This document shows positions 42,080 to 51,394 of a DNA stretch of 64,000 nucleotides, in pieces. Origin of the DNA: Prorocentrum cordatum (taxonomy: Eukaryota; Sar; Dinophyceae; Prorocentrales; Prorocentraceae); assembly GCA_963575745.1 (NCBI GenBank), contig CAUYUJ010003036.1, positions 212,001 through 276,000 on the forward strand. Reading direction: 5' to 3'. A program made the position numbers and the translations under genes. The notes beneath the pieces were generated by a model, which saw nothing but the letters and a program-made list of their open reading frames with translations, was not told the origin of the DNA and searched no databases. Position 1 is the stretch's first letter, and the number at the start of each line of letters is the position of its first letter.

Positions 42080-42150
42080 GCGCGCGCGTGTGTGTGTGTA
42101 TGTGTGTGTGTGTGTGTGCGTGCGTGCGTGTGTGTGTGTGTGTGTCCTGC
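41985..42150. repeat. (GT)n/(GC)n microsatellite
   Basis: GT/GCGT run inside the putative intron 41852-42959. Confidence 0.95.
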
Positions 42151-42959
42151 GCATGCTGACCGGCGGATGAGGGCTGGGCCGATTGGGGGGGTCGAATGGG
42201 GGCCAGGGCCTCGGCGCATCCAGGGTCGGGGCCCTGTGGCGACGAGGGCGACGAGGGGGAGAGGGCAGCGGAGGAAGGAGGGGGAGGGAGGGATGGAGGG
42301 GGAGGGGGGGTCGCCTCGACACTCAGCCATCGTCCGACAATCTAGCAAGCATGAAGTAGCCAGACGGTGCGACCAGTCAGCAGGCAGTGGCTGCACATGT
42401 AGGAAGCCTCGGGCGAGCGTCTGGCTATCCTCGCTCTTGCTCTGCATCACCTCTCACTATTTGCCTTGCCGTCTCAACCAGTGGGCACCTCCTCTAGTAT
42501 CCTGATGGTTTGCAGCCAATGCTGCGTATGATGGCTCACAGACCGAATATATGACATCCAACGGTCACATTTGTCTCGGCCTTCCTGATGCTCGCAGGCA
42601 ATGGCTGATACCTGCTATCTCAATCAGGCCGCGTCGCGAGCTGGAGAGGGTGAGGGAGAGGAGCGGCGGGAGCTGGAGAGGGGACGGAGGAGAGCACGAT
42701 GGGAGGGAGGAGTGGGGCCTGGGGCAAGTGAATGTGGAGAGGGTGTCGAGCGCAGACAGGGGTGCAAAGGGCAAGCCAGAGTGGCTGAGGCGCCTCGGCA
42801 GGCCACTGTTTCTTCTCCTCTTCCTCTCCTTCTCCATGTTCCCATTCCCCCTCACCTCCCTCATCTCTCCCTCCCCTCCCCTTGCCGCCTCTTCCCTCCC
42901 CTATCCTCCCCGCTGATTTCCCTACTGCCCATCATTTGTCTGCCTGTTTTCCGCCGCAG

Positions 42960-43070
42960 GGGACCGTCGTGTGCGACTGCGGGGTGCTCGATTTCGATGG
43001 GGTGCCCTTGCGACTGGAGCTTGGAGGCAGCGAGTCCAGCGTGGCTCTGGTGCTATCTGCAGCAGCATGA
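42960..43070 (+). CDS. Candidate terminal exon
   Basis: A textbook acceptor: about 100 nt of pyrimidine-rich sequence ending GTTTTCCGCCGCAG at 42959. The exon is in phase 0, compatible with 41687-41851, and encodes GTVVCDCGVLDFDGVPLRLE followed by about 16 residues and TGA. No family recognised; intervening exons may exist. Confidence 0.4.
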   Translation, partial: GTVVCDCGVLDFDGVPLRLELGGSESSVALVLSAAA

Positions 43071-43135
43071 GGCAGAGGCAGCAGGCGTCGCCATAGGAAT
43101 CGTCATGGGGGCTGCAGGCATCCTACAGTCGGGGC

Positions 43136-43302
43136 CTTGAGGAAGGAACCCTTTTCGTTGCGGAGGGGCTTGGTGTTCCTTGATTGTTGTACAGCTTGCC
43201 TCGGGTTTCCCTTAGGCTTTTGTCTGGGAAATCGAAAATGAACTTCTGGAAAAAAGGGGCCGCGCTCCTTATTTAGGGTTCCTTAGGTCAACGCCTCGAC
43301 TG
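43136..43302. mobile_element. TA-flanked MITE, family CAGTCGGGGC, copy 3
   Basis: 167 bp, TA on each side, ends CAGTCGGGGC and GCCTCGACTG. It lies just downstream of the candidate terminal exon. Confidence 0.85.
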
Positions 43303-43304
43303 TA

Positions 43305-44455
43305 CCACTCACCACTCAATGTGCAGTGTCCACTGTGCTCCAAAGGAACCGACCGCGTGCTACCTGCCCGCCACGCCCGAGCGCGCTCGCCCGGGGGCGG
43401 ATCGCACAGCCCCGCCCATGTCGAGCTGCTCCCCCGCAGGTCGCCGTGCGCCCGCTGGGCCAGTCGGGGTCTGATCAGGAGCGAGAAAAGGACGCACACG
43501 TACATGAATCCACGCTGGTTTCGAGAGTACGCATTGCGCAAATGCTCCTATGGCGCGGCCGGTCTCGCGGATCGAGGGGCCGTGTTCATGTACATGGATG
43601 GGCGCGTACGTCCCTTATGGGCTCCCTATTTGAGGTGAAGCATGCTGGATATTCCGGACGTCATGGATCGCGGTCCGCTGCAGCGCAAAACACATCAGAG
43701 GCGTTCCCTTCGACGCAGCGGCCAACCAGGGCAGCGAAAGGTTAAGCCGAAGAAGATCGAAGAAGATCAGTCGCGAGCTCGGGCACGCGCCTCGCGGCAT
43801 GATTCTTGAGCTGTCGCGTCCAGCCCAGGCCAGATTCCGCGCGTCGTCTGCAGTAATTACTGCGGGGGCCCACCGAAGATCATGTCCATCACGCCGCTGA
43901 GGGCGTCCAACAGGTGGCCGCGCAGCAGGGCACCGAATTCCAGCGGGGGGGGCCCGATAGGAACAGCGGCAATCCCACAGCTCCTGCGGGGCCGCGGCCT
44001 TTCTGCTAGCCCACAGGCGGCTCCGCAGGGACGTCCCGGACGGCGCCAGAGCATCCGCGGGTTCCGAGGGCCCATGTCACGGCCGCTGTCGTCAACCCGC
44101 TCTGGTGTGCGACGTCGCCAGTGGCTGCGCGTCAAAGCTCGCAGTTTTGAAAACCATTCAGGCGAGCATCGGCACAAGCGGCGGCAGCCCCGGGTACAGT
44201 TTGTTGTGATGCACAGCGGGATCGGAAGTCAATGCCCTCAGGTGGCACGGCGGACCGATCGGGGTGCACTGTTGCGACATCGTCCGCCCCAGCGACATGA
44301 CGCCAGGGTCAATTTGGGCGACGCGCCCTGTTGCGAAGCGTGAAGTGCATGGCGACGGGCGTCTAAGCTAGTTTCATGACAAGCGCATCCTACAACCGTA
44401 CGGCACGGCTGACCACTGCAGCCTTGAGGGGGAGAGTGGAACAGGGAGGGAGGGA
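43305..44455. other. Unique sequence, no confident gene
   Basis: Frames on + (43321-43638; KRTHTYMNPRWFREYALRKC) and on - (43857-44177; LLRGHLLDALSGVMDMIF) look somewhat protein-like but lack start, splice or family support. Confidence 0.25.
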
Positions 44456-44459
44456 GGTG

Positions 44460-44600
44460 GAAAAGGGAGGAGGAGGAGGAGGAGGAGGAGGAGTAGGAGG
44501 AGGAGGAGGAGGAGGGGGAGGAGGAGGAGGAGGGGGAGGAGGAGGAGGGGAGGAGGAGGAGGAGGAGGAGGAGGAGGAGGAAGAAGACGAGGAGGAGGAG
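44460..44600. repeat. (GGA)n at the 3' side of the LINE
   Basis: GGA run; the same triplet run continues on the other side of the LINE at 51191-51234, suggesting one microsatellite split by insertion. Confidence 0.85.
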
Positions 44601-44638
44601 GACTCTGCTGGACTCTGCTGAGCGCCGCAACGCGGCCA

Positions 44639-47600
44639 TCACTCCCAACCTTCCTCCCACACAGACGCACCGCCCCGCTGCTGCCCAGGGACAGCGCTGC
44701 CACACTCCAGAGGCCCCGCCACCACCTCCCTCAAGGCGGCGGCGGCAGCGGGCGGGCCAGCGGCGGCAGCACGGGGCGCCTCGTCGAAGCTCATGGCGGC
44801 CGCCGTGTCGCACGGGTGGCGTCTCGACGCCACTCTCAAATATTCATCAAGCAAAGGAACAGACTCCCTCCCTTCGGCCGACGGGGCACCCGCAGGTGAA
44901 GCGTCCTGCAGAGGGCCGCAGGCGGGGAGGGAGCAACGCACAGCATCTTCAGACTGAGCGGCCATCACGGACACGGGTGGGCCACGATAGCTCGGAAAGA
45001 GTCCTTTCCGAATTCTGCGCAGATTCTCCCCACCTTTGCGGGTGGGAGGGGAGCACGCCACAGACAGGTGCCTGGCGTCCGCAGTGGCCGTGCGCCCACA
45101 CGTCATGCAAAAGAACAGTCCAAAAGCATTCATCTTGGCGAGCTGGTGGCTCGGGTGCAGCAAAACACCACCCACTCGCACTTCTCCAGTGGCCGCCTCG
45201 AAACCCTCTCCATACTCCGCGGGAAGGCCAGTTTTTCCGCCAGCGTCCAACAGCGGGGCGAGAGACCGACCAGGACACTGGGTCGAGGCGACCTGGAAGA
45301 GCCTACTACGCGGGATAATATTCTTGCACAGCTTGCACCTCCAGCGTCCCGCAAAGGGGACAAAGACATGAGAGCTCCTGGCCAGGGCCGTCTCCAAACG
45401 GGTTGGCCTACGCTGCTGACGCTCGCGGGCAGGTCTCTCGCCAACCCAGGGTTCAACCTCGAGCGCCATCAGCAAAGCTCTCCGAGCTCTGAGCCTCACC
45501 AGTGCCGCCGTCGTGTCCCACAGGTCGGTGCGAGGGACGGGGGGCAGCACACACCACTCCCAGGCCCACTGGGCCGCAGCACCCGCCCAGGCGTCGGCAC
45601 TGGCGTTGCCCAGGCTCAAAAACAACTCGAATTCAGTCTTGACCGACTGTAGCTCGTCCTCCCTGTGTGAGGGGGTCCACAAAACAGAAACCTCCCCAGG
45701 GCCGCGGGACCTCAAAGCGGCACCGACACGGACCCAGAGGTCCCCGTTGAGGCCCCGAGGGAACTTGGCACGTCCGTTGTGCCAGTCAACAGTCACACTC
45801 TTACAGTCGGTCACATAGCAAATCGGTCCCCTCGAGTTCTCGAGGGCGAGACAGAGAGCCTGCAGCTCCGCACGCGGGACAGTTTGCTTCCTGCCCGCGA
45901 GAATCTGAGCCACCCCACACACTGGGCTCCAGAAGGGCGACGAGGCATCCTGACACATCACCACGATAGCCGAGCCGCATCGCCTCCGACGGGGATCCGA
46001 ACTGTACTCGCCTCCAGAACCATCCCCAAAAATGAACAAGGGGGGAGCTCCAGGGGCCACACAGTGATCCAGCAAGGCCCCCTCCCCAAGAAGGACCTTC
46101 TGGGCCGCCTCCGAGCTCTCCACAAACTTGGGCACCACAAGGTCCTTCGAGGGGACTCCTCGAAGCCATAACGCGGGCTGCGCGTCCAGGCTGGCGAGGG
46201 CTTGGGGAACCAGAAAATCAGTCTTTGAAAAGTCCTCGTGCCCGCAATTAGCTGAGCACGTCCAAATACGGTGCGCTAAAGTCTCAGGCATCTCTTTGCA
46301 GCGGGGGCACAGCAACGGACAAGCATAGCCTGCAGCGAGCTGCCTCTCACGAGACCACTGGCCGCCGCTCACCACGGCGACATCCGCCGACCACTCGTCA
46401 AACTGCAACCTCTTGGCGAAGCGGTTCAGCTCAATGGACACAGTCGTCAAGTCGGCGCCGCCCGCCAAGTCGTCGCCCGCCGCATGATGAGCCGCTGACT
46501 GCCACTGCTGCGCGACACAATCATCCATGAAAGCGCCCAGCATATCATCAAAATGGGCCAGTACCGCCGTGCCGAACTGCTCATCACCGAAGGAGGGGAA
46601 GATCCAATCATCGATCGTGCCGTCTGCTAAGGGCCGAGACCACACCAACGGCGACTGGGGATCCCAACCCACTTGCAACAAGGTCGCTTGCAGTGCAGCA
46701 ATCGGACCGCGAACATCCTTCCAGCAGACGGCCTTGCCCCGCTTGAGCCTCGCCAGCACCATGGGCCATACCTTGCAGATACGTGGGTGCAGGCCGGGCT
46801 GCGTCAACCACAAGGCCACCCATTCACGCAGTAACTGACGGCGTAAATCCACACCAGGCTCAGCAGTGCCGTAGATCGCCTGCAGCACGGTAGTCAGGCA
46901 CCGTCCCCGCTTTGCTCCAGCCACCGCAGCAGCTGCGTCACGTCGCATGGCCAACAGCGTAGTGGGAGGGGTTCCCATCAACTGATGACCGAAGACGGAC
47001 GCTGGGTACACGCCTGACGACCAGAGCTTCTTCGTCACGAAGCGCAGCTTAGCCAGACGCCTGACCTTCATCACCTTACGTTGTCTGAGCCTCGCCTGGG
47101 CGCGGCGCTTCATCATCCTGGCAGAGGCTCTCACCCTGGCAGCGGCAGCGTCGGAGCCCAGGTCCACCGTGGCGCGCACAAACTCCACAGGGATGCCCTT
47201 GCGGCGCAGCCGCTTCTCCAGCTCCGCGCCCAGGTCGTCCGAGCTCGCCACGAGCTTCGTCTTGGTGGAGATCTGGAGACGAAGCTCGCGAAGGCCACCT
47301 GACATGACATCGGCCGTCGCCTCGAGGTCGCGGATGACCTTCTGCTTGGTACCCTCCGCGCGGCCGACAATGTCATCAATATAGCTCCACAGACCAGCAG
47401 GAGGGACCTCGCGGTGTACCTTCTCCAACAGCCGATGCAACATGACTTTGGCCAAGGGTACTCCGAGCCCCGACCCCGCGACGATCGACCTGGTGACCTC
47501 CACCGCCTCCGTTATCATCTGGCCCTTCTTCAACAGGCGCGGGAAGGAGTAGAGGCCAACCTCCAGCAACAAAATGATCGGCGGGAAACCAATCTGCAGG

Positions 47601-50089
47601 CCAGCCTGCATGAGCAATACAAAACTCACCGAGTCGTAGAACTTTGTCAAATCTAAGAAAAGCGTCGCATGCTCAAAGGCCAGCTCGTGGGCCCCCTCGT
47701 CCATCACTGCACGAATCAGCGCCGCCCGTAAGGCGGACGATCCAGCAATAGCAGTATCCCAGAAAGCAGAGAGCGAAGCCGACCACTCCCCCGAAGCTCG
47801 AGAGCGGATCTTGGACCACACCTTCTGCAACATGGGAACCAGCCCCAGCACACGACAGCCCCCCGCCTCCTTCGGGATGGCTGCTCCGAAAACACTGCTG
47901 AGACAGGAAGGCCAAACCCCTGCTGCCTCGATAGCGTTCAAGTTGTCCACGAAGGCCTGACGAGCTGCATCAGGTAGCCGTTGGATATCCAACGGGCTCA
48001 GCGAATCCACGCCCTTGGCCTTCCTCGCAGGGATCCTCGGCAACACCGCATCCAGGTCCAGCAGCGTGATGGCGGGCAGGGGGTCCTCCCTGGCCGCATC
48101 GAAACACTTCTGCATCATCGCCAGCACGTCCTCAGGCGAGTCGACTGGGTCGGTCCACATCGCCTGCCACTCCTTCGCCAGACCTTGAAGCATAGCCTGG
48201 TTGTCCGAAGTGACGGTGCCCCAGGAGTCCTTACTTTCCCAAACTGGGGCCTCCGCTGGTTTCACATGCCTGTGGACGGCCCCAGGTTTAGCGGACCAAA
48301 TCTCCTGGACCCAGTTCATGAAGGCGGACCTGGAGGCCATCATGGCACGAGCGTTTGACAGGTCAGCCCACCTGCGGGTTCTCTCCAAAAGCTCAGGCAA
48401 GGCAGCAGCATCGACCAGATCGAGGCTGAGCACCATGCCCTTCCAGACGAAGACCTCCTGGGGGTCCTGCTTCTTGCCAAAGTACAGCTCGTCCGACTTG
48501 CCGTCCAGCTGCTCGATCAACTGACGCGCCTTCACGACGCACTGGGCCGCCTGGTGCGGGTCAGAAGCATTCCTCACCAGGGCCACGTAGCGCGTGACCA
48601 GCGTGCTAACAAGGCCCCACCACTCAGCCTGCTCGTTGCGCATGTGGGCACGTCCAGGAGTCGACCGTACCAGCTTCCAACAACAGGCAGGGCCACGAGC
48701 ACGGCCTGAGTACTGCTTCCACTTGTCAGAGTCAACCTTCTCATGCAGGAGCACGGCCCTCTCCATGACCGTGACCCAATGGTTGTGCAAAGCATCGACC
48801 CGCACACGGCCCCTAGCCTGCCAGCGGAAGGCGAAGTGACGTGCAGGATCGTAGGGAGCATGATGGCCCAGGAAACCAGACGGGGCCTGACCATGCGGTT
48901 CAGGGACACCTTCCCAGTAGATCTGAGTCATAGCCTCGTCCCAAGTCTCAGCCGCAATAGCAAAAGCCACCTCGCTGCCGACATCAGATCGACTGCCCCC
49001 AGAGTCGGTACCCTCAACCCCCGATGGCCCAGCGGGCCTGGGAGGCGAGCAGTGCGTGCTCTGGGGGCCCCCAAAGGACGTCATGCCATCTGGCCCCTCC
49101 ATGGGCCCAAAGAAATCACCGAACAAGTCCTGCATGTCAGACGGAAGTTGCTGTACCTTGCGCTCACGTGCGGCCGCCTTGCGCTTCGACGTCTTGCTGT
49201 CTGGGTCAGCGGCCGCGCAGGGCCTTTCTCGAGACGGCAGCGGCTGCGGCAGCACGAGCTGGCGGTACCAGCGCTGGGTGCGTGCTGCCATCACCGAGAT
49301 GTGAACCCCGCAGTGCGTCTTCCACGGCACCGACAAGTCAGGGCTCAAGGTCACGTCAGGGAAGCCGCGGCCCACCAGGCCATAGTCGTACATTCTGCCA
49401 GGACCCTTGTCGCATGTAGTGATACACGTCGGTGTGACCACCCGCGCACCCAGTCGTTCAGGCCAGCCCGACTGCACAAAGGGCCCTGGTTCAATATTCC
49501 AATCGGCCATGATCAAGAAGGGGTCCGCCAATGAGCGGACGAACGAGCCCAGCGCCACGAGCACCTCGTTGTTCCACCCCTTCACCCCCAGGCCAGGCTG
49601 GAGGTAGGCAGATATCAGCACCAAATTGCCAGCACGAGTGTGAAGCACCAGCGGCACGAACCCGCGGCAGGGGTCCAACCTGCCCGCTTCCAAAGATGCG
49701 CGGCGAACACTCTCAAAGCTCGTCGCCGCAATGTGCTTCTTAGTCAGTATCCACTCCCCGCCAGAGAGGCCCGTGTCCGACCTGCCCGATGGCCGAGCAG
49801 CCGTGTGGGTGACCCTCCAGCCGTCCTTGTCCAACCTCGACCGGATGTCATGCATATCATCAGGTCCCTTGTGTGTCTCGCAGAAGGCCACCACGCTGCG
49901 CGCCGACTCCTGGGACAAGAATCGTGCAGCCTGCGGCCCCCACTCCGTGATGTTGCCGAAGAGGATGGACAGCGAGTCATCCTCAGGATCAGGTACGTCC
50001 TCATGAGCCAGCAGCGCTTCGCCCCGCTGCCAGGGGCACGGAGCAGCCCCGCTAGGAACCCGTGGCTGCAGCAGCAGGAGGGCCGACAT
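44639..50089 (-). CDS. LINE ORF2: EEP endonuclease, reverse transcriptase, RNase H
   Basis: 1816 aa from MSALLLLQP; the frame is open further upstream but that part overlaps ORF1 and is compositional. Residues 40-270: EEP-type endonuclease with LFGNITEWG, CETHKG (E), MADWNIEP and a C-terminal THCGVHISV in place of the usual SDH. Reverse transcriptase about 690-960: FLDLTKFYDS (motif A), GSGLGVPLAK (motif B), YIDD at 903-906. Zinc-like CPRCKEMPETLAHRIWTC near 1261. RNase H about 1350-1510: FGDGSGG, PRAELQAL, VTDCKS, GNASADA. Further Cys pairs at about 1584 (CKLC) and 1661 (CMTC). It starts 38 nt inside ORF1 in another frame, so translation must reinitiate or shift. Confidence 0.92.
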   Translation of the reverse strand: MSALLLLQPRVPSGAAPCPWQRGEALLAHEDVPDPEDDSLSILFGNITEWGPQAARFLSQESARSVVAFCETHKGPDDMHDIRSRLDKDGWRVTHTAARPSGRSDTGLSGGEWILTKKHIAATSFESVRRASLEAGRLDPCRGFVPLVLHTRAGNLVLISAYLQPGLGVKGWNNEVLVALGSFVRSLADPFLIMADWNIEPGPFVQSGWPERLGARVVTPTCITTCDKGPGRMYDYGLVGRGFPDVTLSPDLSVPWKTHCGVHISVMAARTQRWYRQLVLPQPLPSRERPCAAADPDSKTSKRKAAARERKVQQLPSDMQDLFGDFFGPMEGPDGMTSFGGPQSTHCSPPRPAGPSGVEGTDSGGSRSDVGSEVAFAIAAETWDEAMTQIYWEGVPEPHGQAPSGFLGHHAPYDPARHFAFRWQARGRVRVDALHNHWVTVMERAVLLHEKVDSDKWKQYSGRARGPACCWKLVRSTPGRAHMRNEQAEWWGLVSTLVTRYVALVRNASDPHQAAQCVVKARQLIEQLDGKSDELYFGKKQDPQEVFVWKGMVLSLDLVDAAALPELLERTRRWADLSNARAMMASRSAFMNWVQEIWSAKPGAVHRHVKPAEAPVWESKDSWGTVTSDNQAMLQGLAKEWQAMWTDPVDSPEDVLAMMQKCFDAAREDPLPAITLLDLDAVLPRIPARKAKGVDSLSPLDIQRLPDAARQAFVDNLNAIEAAGVWPSCLSSVFGAAIPKEAGGCRVLGLVPMLQKVWSKIRSRASGEWSASLSAFWDTAIAGSSALRAALIRAVMDEGAHELAFEHATLFLDLTKFYDSVSFVLLMQAGLQIGFPPIILLLEVGLYSFPRLLKKGQMITEAVEVTRSIVAGSGLGVPLAKVMLHRLLEKVHREVPPAGLWSYIDDIVGRAEGTKQKVIRDLEATADVMSGGLRELRLQISTKTKLVASSDDLGAELEKRLRRKGIPVEFVRATVDLGSDAAAARVRASARMMKRRAQARLRQRKVMKVRRLAKLRFVTKKLWSSGVYPASVFGHQLMGTPPTTLLAMRRDAAAAVAGAKRGRCLTTVLQAIYGTAEPGVDLRRQLLREWVALWLTQPGLHPRICKVWPMVLARLKRGKAVCWKDVRGPIAALQATLLQVGWDPQSPLVWSRPLADGTIDDWIFPSFGDEQFGTAVLAHFDDMLGAFMDDCVAQQWQSAAHHAAGDDLAGGADLTTVSIELNRFAKRLQFDEWSADVAVVSGGQWSRERQLAAGYACPLLCPRCKEMPETLAHRIWTCSANCGHEDFSKTDFLVPQALASLDAQPALWLRGVPSKDLVVPKFVESSEAAQKVLLGEGALLDHCVAPGAPPLFIFGDGSGGEYSSDPRRRRCGSAIVVMCQDASSPFWSPVCGVAQILAGRKQTVPRAELQALCLALENSRGPICYVTDCKSVTVDWHNGRAKFPRGLNGDLWVRVGAALRSRGPGEVSVLWTPSHREDELQSVKTEFELFLSLGNASADAWAGAAAQWAWEWCVLPPVPRTDLWDTTAALVRLRARRALLMALEVEPWVGERPARERQQRRPTRLETALARSSHVFVPFAGRWRCKLCKNIIPRSRLFQVASTQCPGRSLAPLLDAGGKTGLPAEYGEGFEAATGEVRVGGVLLHPSHQLAKMNAFGLFFCMTCGRTATADARHLSVACSPPTRKGGENLRRIRKGLFPSYRGPPVSVMAAQSEDAVRCSLPACGPLQDASPAGAPSAEGRESVPLLDEYLRVASRRHPCDTAAAMSFDEAPRAAAAGPPAAAAALREVVAGPLECGSAVPGQQRGGASVWEEGWE

Positions 50090-51059
50090 CAGCGCCTTGG
50101 ACACCAGGCTTGGCAGCAGTCTTGGCACGAGCGGCCGCCTTCGCCTGGACCACCGAATTGTCCTGGAACTTGGCGCGCATGTCCTTGCGCACCGCCTCGG
50201 AGACGGCAGGCGAGGCCTTGCTGCCCTGGCTGGCGGCCGCAGAGGCGCCGCCTGGGCCTGCAGCGGCCGCGGAGGGGGCTCCTCCACCGTCACCTTCACC
50301 GCGGACTGCACAACCGTCCTCGTCACGACGACGCCGCTTGGTGGCCGCCTCCTTGTGGGCATTCTTCGCCTGGTCCAGCAATTGCTGGAACTCCTTCTGC
50401 TTCTCCGACGCCTGCTTGGAAATCTCCTCCAGCTGCTTCTGGAACATCTCAAGCGCCTTCCTGTCCGACTCCTCCAGCTCGTCCAGCTCCGCGAACAGGG
50501 AGGGGTCGACCTTGAAGGTGATGCCGTCAGGCTTGTCCGAGGAGGTGTCGACCAGCTCCTGAGCCTGCAGGCGCGCGCACTCCGCCTCGACCATCTCATC
50601 GGTGGCCTTCTCCCAGACCGCGGTCGCCTTCTCCAGCTGCAGCTTGGCGCTCTCGACCGCACGCGCCGCCCTATCCAAGGCGTCCTGCTTGCGGGAGCAC
50701 TCCGCCGTGGCCGCCTTGAGAACCGAGTAGGCAGGCTTGGGCGCAGCGGCAGGCTTCTTCGCCGCCGCCAAGGCCCCAAGCTGAGAGGCCAGCTGCGCCG
50801 CAGCAGGATCCGCGCCCAGGCCAGCCGACTGCAACGCCTTGGCCATGTAGTCGTCCAACGTCGGCGCGGAGGGGAGCTTGGGCCAGGCAGACTTACCCCC
50901 CCACGGGGCGAACCACGTGCCATTGGCCGAGGTAGACCACCCAGGCATCTGCGTGCCACAGATGGCGCAGGCGCCCTTCTGCTTCTTGAGGCGCCAGTTC
51001 CACGCCCAGTTGCCGCAGCCCGTGCACGTGGAGTACGCATCCTTGCTGCCACTCCCCAT
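50052..51059 (-). CDS. LINE ORF1: zinc-ribbon and coiled-coil protein
   Basis: 335 aa. N-terminal Cys4 ribbon C12-x2-C15-x15-C31-x2-C34 (TCTGCGNWAWNWRLKKQKGA then CAIC), a form common at the N terminus of dinoflagellate element proteins. Residues about 115-260 are Lys/Glu/Ala-rich with heptad character (coiled coil), then a basic Ala/Gly tail. Probable role: RNA-binding chaperone of the LINE particle. It overlaps the ORF2 start by 38 nt. First ATG after the SL leader. Confidence 0.85.
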   Translation of the reverse strand: MGSGSKDAYSTCTGCGNWAWNWRLKKQKGACAICGTQMPGWSTSANGTWFAPWGGKSAWPKLPSAPTLDDYMAKALQSAGLGADPAAAQLASQLGALAAAKKPAAAPKPAYSVLKAATAECSRKQDALDRAARAVESAKLQLEKATAVWEKATDEMVEAECARLQAQELVDTSSDKPDGITFKVDPSLFAELDELEESDRKALEMFQKQLEEISKQASEKQKEFQQLLDQAKNAHKEAATKRRRRDEDGCAVRGEGDGGGAPSAAAAGPGGASAAASQGSKASPAVSEAVRKDMRAKFQDNSVVQAKAAARAKTAAKPGVQGADVGPPAAAATGS

Positions 51060-51168
51060 CTGATGCTCCTGCAGGAGCTCACAAGAGGTTGCTCCACCAG
51101 GAGCTCACAAAAACACTGAGACTGCCGCGGACTAGCGGTATCCACGTGTTCCCCAGGGGAACGGGCAT

Positions 51169-51190
51169 CTTGAGCCAAAATGGCTACGGA
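51169..51190 (-). other. Genomic spliced leader at the LINE 5' end
   Basis: Reverse complement is a 22/22 match to the dinoflagellate SL (TCCGTAGCC... TTGGCTCAAG). It directly abuts the (GGA)n target, so the inserted cDNA was copied to the very 5' end of a trans-spliced transcript. Confidence 0.95.
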
Positions 51191-51235
51191 CGAGGAGGAG
51201 GAGGAGGAGGAGGAGGAGGAGGAGGAGGTGGAATG
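51191..51235. repeat. (GAG)n at the 5' side of the LINE
   Basis: GAG run starting one base beyond the SL. Confidence 0.9.
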
Positions 51236-51394
51236 ACCAGAGTAACACAACATCTGCCACTGGTGCTGCAATCCCTCACGTCCCGAGGCCCCCTCTCCAT
51301 GAGAGCCGCTGCAGTCCTTCGGTCCCAACTGGGCGAAGAAGCTCCCTCCTTGAAAGACGAGCGCCCCCAGGGGGGCCTTCGATTCTCCCCCCCC

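Larger units (their letters stand above)
44601..51190 (-). mobile_element. Full-length two-ORF LINE starting with the spliced leader
   Basis: On the minus strand the element starts with a perfect SL (51190-51169), a 109-nt leader, ORF1 and ORF2, and ends in or before a (TCC)n run. No poly(A) tail or TSD can be delimited because both flanks are the same microsatellite. Both ORFs are intact, so the copy may be recent and active. Confidence 0.85.
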
